Assembly: GCA_023269295.1 (NCBI GenBank)
Contig: JAHFTU010000056.1
Location: forward strand, 1-8,407
Length of the DNA: 8,407 nucleotides
Direction: 5' to 3'
Source: Candidatus Woesearchaeota archaeon
Lineage (GTDB): Archaea; Nanobdellota; Nanobdellia; Woesearchaeales; UBA10216
Positions 1 through 4,160 of the stretch are shown piece by piece; position 1 is the first letter of the stretch, and each line of letters opens with the position of its first letter. The position numbers were made by a program, and so were the translations under genes. The notes below the pieces were generated by a model, which worked only from the letters and a program-made list of their open reading frames with translations, was not told where the DNA came from and searched no databases.

Positions 1-1
1 C

Positions 2-85
2 AGGCACTACAATGAGGCACGGCCTCATATGAGCCTGAACTTCAAGACTCCCAAAGAAGTCTGGGGCGAACTAAAGCGGAAGTAG
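2..85 (+). CDS. C-terminal end of a DDE integrase-type transposase (partial, cut by window edge)
   Basis: The frame starting at base 2 is open to a TAG at 83-85 and encodes 27 residues. They include YNEARPHMSLNFKTPKEVW, the classic C-terminal signature of integrase-core transposases (consensus YN.ERPH..L...TP.E.) as in IS481/IS3-type elements. Only this end is visible; the catalytic DDE residues lie outside the window, so whether the element is complete cannot be judged. The stop codon falls inside a short repeated motif that appears to be the end of the element (see 78-116). The family assignment beyond 'integrase-core transposase' is an inference. Confidence 0.8.
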   Translation, partial: RHYNEARPHMSLNFKTPKEVWGELKRK

Positions 86-116
86 TTTCGTGACCGGAAG
101 CAGTTTCGGGATAACA
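78..116. repeat. Insertion-sequence terminal repeat with two internal direct repeats
   Basis: Two 15-base imperfect direct repeats, GGAAGTAGTTTCGTG (78-92) and GGAAGCAGTTTCGGG (96-110), lie 18 bases apart and differ at two positions. They overlap and follow the transposase stop codon. Read on the minus strand, the block begins TGTTATCCCGAAACTG, the TGT start often found at the tips of IS481-like elements. The likely element edge is near 116. The duplicated motif resembles transposase binding sites. The opposite end is outside the window, so the inverted partner and the target duplication cannot be verified. Confidence 0.6.
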
Positions 117-167
117 GAGTCCAGGATGGAGCGTGCCAAAAAGCTCAAAATCGCTGTTTTTATTAAT

Positions 168-192
168 TTTATATAAACCAAAATGTTTATAA
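168..192 (+). promoter_or_regulatory. Two candidate TATA boxes upstream of the PhoU-like gene
   Basis: TTTATATAA (168-176) and TTTATAA (186-192) lie in an AT-rich stretch between the insertion-sequence end and the start at 242. With the usual archaeal distance of about 26 bases to the transcription start, they would give starts near 198 and 215. Those leaders are 44 and 27 bases long, and both would keep the ribosome binding site at 231-236 (GGTGAT, complementary to the 16S 3' end, 5 bases before the ATG). Confidence 0.5.
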
Positions 193-241
193 GTAGTCCT
201 ACTTTCTTCTGCATGCATAGATGGGTACGTGGTGATTCTGG

Positions 242-1123
242 ATGGAAATCCGTAAAGTGCAGCGCTCTGGAAATACATTTTACCTTTACCTGCCTGCGGC
301 CTGGTGCAAGACAAACCGAATTGCAAACGACACCCAGCTTGTGCTTGACATGTCTTCTGAGGGCAGCCTGGTTGTTTCGGCTAATCAGCAGACAGCCGCA
401 GATAAGCAGCTTACCCTAAGCTTTTCTGAAAACAGCGGCAAGCTTGACCGCAGGCTGATTAACATGTTCATTGTAGCCTCTTACCTTAACCCGGTGAGGT
501 CTTTCAGGATTAAGCTTAACAAGCCAATCTCATCGCTTGACATTCTGGACCAGAAGCGGCTGATGAGCAGCATTGAGCTTGTTGAGTTCGGCGAGGACTC
601 CATAAGCTGCGAGTCAACGATTTCTGTGGAGGACCCTGACATTATCCTGAAGACCCTGATAAGGAAGATGCTGAACATGATAAAGGTCATGCAGACAAGC
701 GAGGCAAAGGAGCTTGTTCAGAGGTATGAGGAGGAAATAGACCGGAGCAATACCCTTATTCAGAAGTCTGCAATCAGCACGCTCATGTTCAAGCGCTCCT
801 CAAAGCTGAGGCACATTGAGCTTTTCTACATTGCCATGCTTTCAAAGAGCCTGGAAGGCCTGGCTGACCATCTCATCGTGACAACCGCCAAGCAGACCAA
901 GAGCCTGGCAGAGCCGGTTCATGCAGTATTGCTCAGCCTCCTGAAATGCCTTGACGCGCTGGATTACCGTTCGGCTGCTGGGTTTGCGACTGAAATGCTT
1001 TCGGTGATTGACAAGCTTGATGACAAGGATATTCATGCTCACCGGATTAAGGCCCTGCTCCAGAACCTTTCAGAAACGCTCATTGACTGGGCTGTTACCA
1101 ACGAAGTTGAATCCAAAAAGTGA
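242..1123 (+). CDS. PhoU-like regulator with N-terminal AbrB/SpoVT domain
   Basis: This 293-residue protein begins MEIRKVQRSGNTFYLYLP, the typical start of archaeal proteins that join an AbrB/SpoVT-type swapped-hairpin domain (about residues 1-50) to a PhoU-like helical region (about 90-285). The helical part carries long amphipathic helices such as DPDIILKTLIRKMLNMIKVM near residue 130. PhoU proteins act as cytoplasmic regulators of phosphate uptake and signalling. In archaea the AbrB domain suggests DNA binding, but direct roles are poorly known, and no phosphate transporter gene lies beside it here. The ATG at 242 is supported by a good ribosome binding site, GGTGAT at 231-236. The gene is intact, of usual family length, transcribed from its own promoter and followed by a T-run. 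It lies just downstream of an insertion-sequence end, so the element may influence its expression. Confidence 0.82.
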   Translation: MEIRKVQRSGNTFYLYLPAAWCKTNRIANDTQLVLDMSSEGSLVVSANQQTAADKQLTLSFSENSGKLDRRLINMFIVASYLNPVRSFRIKLNKPISSLDILDQKRLMSSIELVEFGEDSISCESTISVEDPDIILKTLIRKMLNMIKVMQTSEAKELVQRYEEEIDRSNTLIQKSAISTLMFKRSSKLRHIELFYIAMLSKSLEGLADHLIVTTAKQTKSLAEPVHAVLLSLLKCLDALDYRSAAGFATEMLSVIDKLDDKDIHAHRIKALLQNLSETLIDWAVTNEVESKK

Positions 1124-1137
1124 GCGAGCAAGTGCCA

Positions 1138-1143
1138 TTTTTT
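1138..1143 (+). terminator. Possible oligo-T terminator after the PhoU-like gene
   Basis: Six consecutive T residues begin 15 bases after the stop codon at 1121-1123. Archaeal transcription commonly ends at such T-runs without a hairpin. This is the only such run in the gap to the next gene. Confidence 0.35.
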
Positions 1144-1264
1144 CTACTTAGTTTATGGAAGTTGCAGCACCATTTGTAAATTAAACTGCACCCGTAAAAT
1201 AAATCCCGCAAATTTTTTCCGTAAACAGCTTGGGATTAGCTCAAATGCGTGCCCTGATTGCCAA

Positions 1265-1453
1265 ATGGTTGCAATGGCTGATGCTGCTTCGCTCATGATG
1301 TATGTTCTTGTCTTTGTGACCGGCTTTGTCACCGGCAAACTTTTTGCAGCGCTGCAGTTTGCCGGGTTCAAGGCAGCCTCAAGGATTTCCCCTGAGGAGC
1401 ATCAGGCAAGGAAAAGCGTTAACAAGCTGATACGGCTTGGCGGGAAACTTTAA
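1265..1453 (+). CDS. Small single-span membrane protein, unknown function
   Basis: This is a 62-residue protein not assigned to a family. Residues about 9-33 form one hydrophobic segment (MMYVLVFVTGFVTGKLFAAL), followed by a basic, polar tail of about 28 residues ending KLIRLGGKL. It is therefore probably a single-pass protein with a short tail that is cytoplasmic by the positive-inside rule. The ATG at 1265 is used here. A second in-frame ATG at 1274 is equally possible because neither has a clear ribosome binding site. An AT-rich stretch at 1197-1204 (AAATAAAT) could be a promoter but is weak. The stop (1451-1453) overlaps the stop of the facing methyltransferase gene by two bases, with no room for a terminator. 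Codon composition and the coherent membrane pattern argue that it is real. Confidence 0.6.
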   Translation: MVAMADAASLMMYVLVFVTGFVTGKLFAALQFAGFKAASRISPEEHQARKSVNKLIRLGGKL

Positions 1454-2094
1454 TCTCTCACAATCCTGAACAGCCCAACATTAACCCTTCTCATCTTTGA
1501 GCGGTGGAACTCGTACGTGTTCTTCAGTTGCAGCTGCAGCTGCATGATGTTCGTCACAGAAAAACCATTGTCAGCAGCGAGCTTCTTAACAAAATCAGCA
1601 GTTTCAATCTTGTGGAAAGAATAGATAACATCCGCAGCCTTGAACGCCTTAATGAGGAATTCTCTGTCAGCGTGCTTTGCCTTTGTACCGAAAGGCGGGT
1701 TTTGGACAACAGTGTCAACGCGCTCTTTGAATTCCGCAATATCTGCAGCCATTATCATTGTCTTGGCAGCCGCGTCTTTGCCGGCAGCCGCAGCAATGTT
1801 TTTGCAGCAGAAAACAATAGCATCTTTATCACTGTCAATAAAGTAAACTTTCTCAGCTCCCAGCAGCAGCGCGGCTATCCCAAGTAATCCGGTGCCGCAG
1901 CCAAAATCCGCAACAGCCTTCCCCTCAACGTCGCCGTTCATGTACGCGAACCAAACAGCTTCTGCAGCAGCCTCGGAGTCTGTTGCGTACTGCTCTTTCA
2001 TCAGCTTCAGCTGCGATTTCTCAAACACCACAAGCTTTGACAGGATTATTGCAAGCTGTGATTTTGATTTTGGTGCTGCAGGGTTTGTTTTCAT
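1450..2094 (-). CDS. METTL5-like RNA N6-adenine methyltransferase (class I SAM-dependent)
   Basis: The 214-residue protein has the class I methyltransferase fold. The SAM-binding motif DFGCGTG is at residues 63-69, the acidic end of the second strand is in FIDSD (about 86-89), and the catalytic NPPFG motif is at 132-136, typical of enzymes that methylate exocyclic amino groups of adenine. The order EQYATD (34-39), DFGCGTGLLGIAALLLGA, NPPFGTKAKHAD, VIYSFHK matches archaeal relatives of METTL5, which in eukaryotes methylates 18S rRNA. An rRNA substrate is therefore the likely inference, but METTL5 needs the partner TRMT112 in eukaryotes and none is seen here. About 20 extra lysine-rich residues precede the core. 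The tract QLQLQL (185-190) is encoded by a near-perfect repeat. A TATA box at 2125-2134 would start transcription about 10 bases before the ATG, fitting the lack of a ribosome binding site. Confidence 0.85.
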   Translation of the reverse strand: MKTNPAAPKSKSQLAIILSKLVVFEKSQLKLMKEQYATDSEAAAEAVWFAYMNGDVEGKAVADFGCGTGLLGIAALLLGAEKVYFIDSDKDAIVFCCKNIAAAAGKDAAAKTMIMAADIAEFKERVDTVVQNPPFGTKAKHADREFLIKAFKAADVIYSFHKIETADFVKKLAADNGFSVTNIMQLQLQLKNTYEFHRSKMRRVNVGLFRIVRD

Positions 2095-2124
2095 TTTAGT
2101 TGATGATTGCGGGAATATTTAGCG

Positions 2125-2134
2125 TTATATATAG
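2125..2134 (-). promoter_or_regulatory. TATA box for the methyltransferase gene
   Basis: On the minus strand this reads CTATATATAA, a strong archaeal TATA element. Its centre is about 36 bases from the ATG at 2092-2094, predicting a transcript with a leader of only about 10 bases. The core is nearly symmetrical, so it might also act rightward toward the gene at 2457, although that would give a leader of about 300 bases. Confidence 0.55.
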
Positions 2135-2212
2135 TTGCTGTTGTCCTTGCGTTATTTTATCACCAGCTTAAACGAATCATATCCTTAAACTATCTTTTGC
2201 TTTACAGAAAAC

Positions 2213-2220
2213 TATTTAAA
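2213..2220 (+). promoter_or_regulatory. Candidate TATA box for the coiled-coil/winged-helix gene
   Basis: TATTTAAA lies on the + strand in an AT-rich stretch. A start about 26 bases downstream (near 2243) would give a leader of roughly 210 bases to the TTG at 2457, long for an archaeal mRNA. That leader would contain the whole hairpin chain at 2323-2439. A weak GGAG/CTCC hairpin (2235-2246) lies at its beginning. No experiment supports this choice over the divergent TATA at 2125-2134. Confidence 0.35.
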
Positions 2221-2322
2221 GATGTGTTCGGCTGGGAGAAAGCTCCTTTAGCAAATCATTGTTGGTTGGTAGGATTGGGAGGAAGTTTATCTTTTTGCGG
2301 GTCAGTCGTTTTTTGATTGACA

Positions 2323-2439
2323 TTTTGCTTGCAAAAGCCCAAGTCGTGCAAAGCACGACTGGGCACAGTCGCAAATCGAGCATAGCTCGATTGCGCATTC
2401 CGCTGTTAGCGGAATTGCGCCGCAAGGCGACTTGTGGGC
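2323..2439 (+). other. Chain of regular hairpins in the leader of the winged-helix gene (possible structured RNA)
   Basis: Consecutive inverted repeats fill this stretch. First is TTTTG/CAAAA (2323-2336). Then come three units with identical geometry, an 8-bp perfect stem around a 3-base loop: AGTCGTGC-AAA-GCACGACT (2342-2360), AATCGAGC-ATA-GCTCGATT (2374-2392) and ATTCCGCT-GTT-AGCGGAAT (2397-2415). The last is CGCC-GCAA-GGCG with a GNRA-type loop (2418-2429). Each 8-bp stem is extended by a 3-4 bp GC clamp beyond one unpaired base: GCCC/GGGC, CGC/GCG and GCGC/GCGC. Alternative pairings exist: 2337-2346 with 2428-2439, and 2367-2372 with 2427-2432, either of which would close a multi-branched structure. 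The chain ends 4 bases before the ribosome binding site. Whether it works as RNA, as DNA operators or as inserted palindromes is unknown. Confidence 0.7.
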
Positions 2440-2442
2440 CAT

Positions 2443-2452
2443 GGGGGTGGAT
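2443..2452 (+). promoter_or_regulatory. Ribosome binding site that selects a TTG start
   Basis: GGGGGTGGAT matches the archaeal GGAGGTGAT consensus and sits 7 bases (measured from its GGTG core) before the TTG at 2457. No in-frame ATG is suitably placed; the ATG at 2441 is out of frame. This site decides the start used for the following gene. Confidence 0.6.
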
Positions 2453-2456
2453 TGAG

Positions 2457-3029
2457 TTGGAAAAAGGTCAGTTCAGTATTAACAATGCTCTTAACATTGC
2501 AAGTTCTCAGGCTTCAGCTATCGAAGCTTTAAGGCAGCGCTTTGATGCTGCGCTCAAGGGCGTCAGGGAAGAGTTTGACGACCACCGCGAAAGCATCAAC
2601 GATAACACTAACGAGATTGAAGCGAATTATGAGATGCTGGGCAAGCTTGAGGCAAAGGTTGACAGGCTTGAGGCTCAGCTTGAGCAGCTTCAGATTTCGC
2701 TTTCACAGTTTGCTGGATTTTCCTCGCGGCAGCAGCCATCTATAAGCTCTATCGAGCTTGACGAAAGGGAGAAGGACGTGTTCCTCGTGCTTTACACAGC
2801 AGCTGACGAAAAGCCCCTGACATACAGGGATATTGCCTCTGCCATGAAGGAGAGCGAGTTCCTTGTGCGCGGCTACATCACCAACATGATTGAAAAGGGC
2901 GTTCCGATAGATAAGCGCTACGTTAACGATGTTGCCTACATCGCGCTTGACAGCTCTTTCAAGGACAGGCAGGCCAGGGAAAACATTGTGAAGCTCAGCC
3001 AAAGGACTGTTAGGGAGTTTGCGGTTTAG
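2457..3029 (+). CDS. Coiled-coil protein with C-terminal winged-helix domain, probable transcription regulator
   Basis: Starting at TTG 2457 the protein has 190 residues. A long heptad-rich coiled coil spans about residues 15-85 (EANYEMLGKLEAKVDRLEAQ and neighbours). A short linker with SSRQQPSISS follows, then a helix-turn-helix/winged-helix domain at about 100-165: LDEREKDVFLVLYTAADEKP, LTYRDIASAMKESEFLVRGY, then ITNMIEKGVPIDKR. The second segment resembles the recognition helix of archaeal HTH proteins that begin 'L..RE..IF..L'. DNA binding as a coiled-coil dimer is the likely role; targets are unknown. The frame stays open upstream to 2259, but that extension reads straight through palindromes and lacks a ribosome binding site, so it is not taken as coding. 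The hairpin leader suggests regulation of its own expression. Confidence 0.7.
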   Translation: MEKGQFSINNALNIASSQASAIEALRQRFDAALKGVREEFDDHRESINDNTNEIEANYEMLGKLEAKVDRLEAQLEQLQISLSQFAGFSSRQQPSISSIELDEREKDVFLVLYTAADEKPLTYRDIASAMKESEFLVRGYITNMIEKGVPIDKRYVNDVAYIALDSSFKDRQARENIVKLSQRTVREFAV

Positions 3030-3045
3030 TAAGGAACTCGTTACT
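3028..3045. other. Small hairpin spanning two convergent stop codons
   Basis: AGTAA (3028-3032) pairs with TTACT (3041-3045) around an 8-base loop. It overlaps the stop of the winged-helix gene (3027-3029) and the stop of the facing protease gene (3041-3043). The genes are only 11 bases apart. With a stem of 5 bp it is a weak candidate for a shared end signal. Confidence 0.25.
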
Positions 3046-3553
3046 TCTGCGCAGAATCCGGCTGAAAAACTTGCTCGTTTAGGAAAAACTTATGCTGCCT
3101 CTTTGAAAAATAAATGTCAAACATAGAGAATATGCTATCTTGGCCTAGGACTAAAGCAAAATCCGAATGAGGGTCGAACTTTTCTCTAATCCAATACATC
3201 CTCACTGTCTGCTTATGCCCGGTTACTTCAATATTCATTAGTGTAATAAACACCTTAATTGGTTCTTTTCCCAAACCAAATATTTCATCCTCAAAAGGCA
3301 TGCCTGTCTTAATTTCTGTCTCGGCCCTAAATTTTTCATTTGAAAAATTAGTTCCAAGTGCTATGCCAATTTCTTCAAAGCTGATTGTTTTATCAGAACC
3401 TGAGTCTACTATAGCCTCAAAGGGCAATGACACGCTGTCCTTGCTTAGTGTAGTTGCTAGGAGTGGCCTTAATGTCTGGCCATCTTTTATTATTGTTCTG
3501 CTTTTTGACGTAATACTTTTAGGAAACCATTGGTATGGAAAAGAAAAGGCCAT
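3041..3553 (-). CDS. Retropepsin-like aspartic protease
   Basis: The 170-residue protein carries the retropepsin-type active-site motif AIVDSGSDKTI, with catalytic Asp at residue 50 followed by Ser-Gly. It is preceded by the strand LRPLLATTL (28-36) and ends with FALVLGQDSIFSMFDIYF, equivalent to the conserved hydrophobic-hydrophobic-Gly segment of clan AA proteases. Retropepsin-like enzymes have one Asp per chain and work as homodimers. No signal peptide or membrane segment is seen, so it is probably cytoplasmic. Substrates of archaeal members are unknown. Its ATG (3551-3553) follows the TAG of the upstream DUF5678-like gene by only 2 bases, so the two are almost certainly translated from one mRNA and may be translationally coupled. 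The motif makes the family call good, although the protein is divergent. Confidence 0.75.
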   Translation of the reverse strand: MAFSFPYQWFPKSITSKSRTIIKDGQTLRPLLATTLSKDSVSLPFEAIVDSGSDKTISFEEIGIALGTNFSNEKFRAETEIKTGMPFEDEIFGLGKEPIKVFITLMNIEVTGHKQTVRMYWIREKFDPHSDFALVLGQDSIFSMFDIYFSKRQHKFFLNEQVFQPDSAQK

Positions 3554-3555
3554 TT

Positions 3556-3837
3556 CTATTTGACCAGGGCAAGGTTACTTTTAGGGATAGAAGTGAATAC
3601 CTTATCAGTAGTTTTTTCAGCCAAAAGCGCTTTAATCACTTTGGCAGCATCGGTGCCATGATACTTTACTTTGCCTTCAACTATGCCTAAACATTGCCCT
3701 TCATACTCCACCATCTCCTCAGGTTTTAGAACAGATAGTCCTGACGGACGCACAACCTCCTCTTTTTTAGGCATAATTCCATCTCCTGGATTATTGCATA
3801 AAAACCTTTCCATTTTCGACCAAACATCTCTCACCAT
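3556..3837 (-). CDS. DUF5678-like small protein paired with the protease
   Basis: Using the ATG at 3835-3837 the protein has 93 residues; a GTG at 3847-3849 would add four. The middle region reads EYEGQCLGIVEGKVKYHGTD, then an amphipathic helix, and ends KVFTSIPKSN. That is the pattern of DUF5678 proteins ('EY.G..vai.dgkvv.hG.d' followed by 'v.vP'), which I recall as frequent neighbours of retropepsin-like genes in archaea. Function is unknown. The first 30 residues (SKMERFLCNNPGDGIMPKK) are polar and less conserved in style. The ATG is favoured because GAGGTG (3847-3852) lies 9 bases before it and the TATA box at 3871-3880 would start transcription near 3850, removing the GTG start. The gene is coupled to the protease downstream. 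Confidence 0.6.
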   Translation of the reverse strand: MVRDVWSKMERFLCNNPGDGIMPKKEEVVRPSGLSVLKPEEMVEYEGQCLGIVEGKVKYHGTDAAKVIKALLAEKTTDKVFTSIPKSNLALVK

Positions 3838-3846
3838 TGGCAAATG

Positions 3847-3852
3847 CACCTC
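3847..3852 (-). promoter_or_regulatory. Ribosome binding site that selects ATG 3837
   Basis: GAGGTG on the minus strand is complementary to the 16S 3' end and is 9 bases from the ATG at 3835-3837. It overlaps the alternative GTG start at 3847-3849, arguing against that start. Confidence 0.45.
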
Positions 3853-3870
3853 ATTATTTTTTCTTCATAC

Positions 3871-3880
3871 CTTATTTAAG
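3871..3880 (-). promoter_or_regulatory. TATA box for the DUF5678-like/protease pair
   Basis: CTTAAATAAG lies in the 41-base AT-rich gap between the end of the upstream reading frame (3891) and this operon. Its centre is about 39 bases from the ATG at 3837, predicting a leader of about 13 bases that still includes part of the ribosome binding site. Confidence 0.45.
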
Positions 3881-3890
3881 CACTTCTCAC

Positions 3891-4160
3891 CTAAGCCACC
3901 TTAACCGCAGGCTGAGCACCTGTAGTTGCATACTGCTCATTCGAAACATGCCCTTCTGTCTGGAGCAGCTTTTCTGCCTGCGCTGAAAATGTCGTCACCC
4001 TTTCGGCCTTTTCAAGGGTATCCTTCTGCTTCTTGATTTGCGCCTGCGCGTTTGGCAGGACAGCGTAGTTCACTCCCTTGATTACGTCTGCGAGTTTGCG
4101 GACTGAGCCGGAGGAGCAGTTGCTGCCGGCTGCTCCTGACTGTTTGCTTGTTGATAATCC
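3891..4160 (-). CDS. Second copy of the C-terminal domain in the -1 frame of the 413-residue protein (frameshift extension or broken gene end)
   Basis: A frame offset by -1 from the 413-residue protein is open from 4187 (after a TGA at 4188-4190) to a TAG at 3891-3893. Part of it, from about 4105 on, clearly encodes a paralogue of residues 337-387 of that protein: SVRKLADVIKGVNYAVLP against AVRRLVSVIGTVDYTMLP. I count 23 identities in 51 aligned positions. There is no ATG, GTG or TTG in this frame until GTG 4073, which lies inside the homologous region and has no spaced ribosome binding site, so it is not a convincing separate gene. Translation by a -1 shift at GGGAAAG (4160-4166) would add 89 residues to the first 388, giving a 477-residue product. 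The alternatives are a single-base indel in the linker, or a sequencing error. Coding conservation shows it was translated for a long time. Confidence 0.6.
   Translation of the reverse strand, partial: GLSTSKQSGAAGSNCSSGSVRKLADVIKGVNYAVLPNAQAQIKKQKDTLEKAERVTTFSAQAEKLLQTEGHVSNEQYATTGAQPAVKVA

Noticed and set aside
2095..2110. C/D box small RNA suggested by TTGATGA
   Set aside because: The C box needs a purine at the first position, and no matching D box (CTGA) with C'/D' spacing was found.
2107..2316. 69-residue + strand frame with hydrophobic content, upstream of the hairpin chain
   Set aside because: It has no ribosome binding site or known motif, it begins inside the methyltransferase promoter region, and it overlaps the putative leader.
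2323..2439. CRISPR array, tRNA-like element or IS200/IS605 end
   Set aside because: The hairpin arms are all different with no repeat-spacer pattern, there is no T-loop GGTTCGA-type motif, and no Y1 transposase is nearby.
3891..4073. Separate 60-residue gene starting at GTG 4073
   Set aside because: Homology to the upstream domain extends about 10 residues before the GTG, and AAGGGA is directly against the start codon with no spacing, so an independent start is unlikely.
4108..4136. H-type pseudoknot (loop CCGG 4126-4129 with CCGG 4108-4111) stimulating the frameshift
   Set aside because: The connecting loop over the 7-bp stem would be only one base long, which is sterically implausible.
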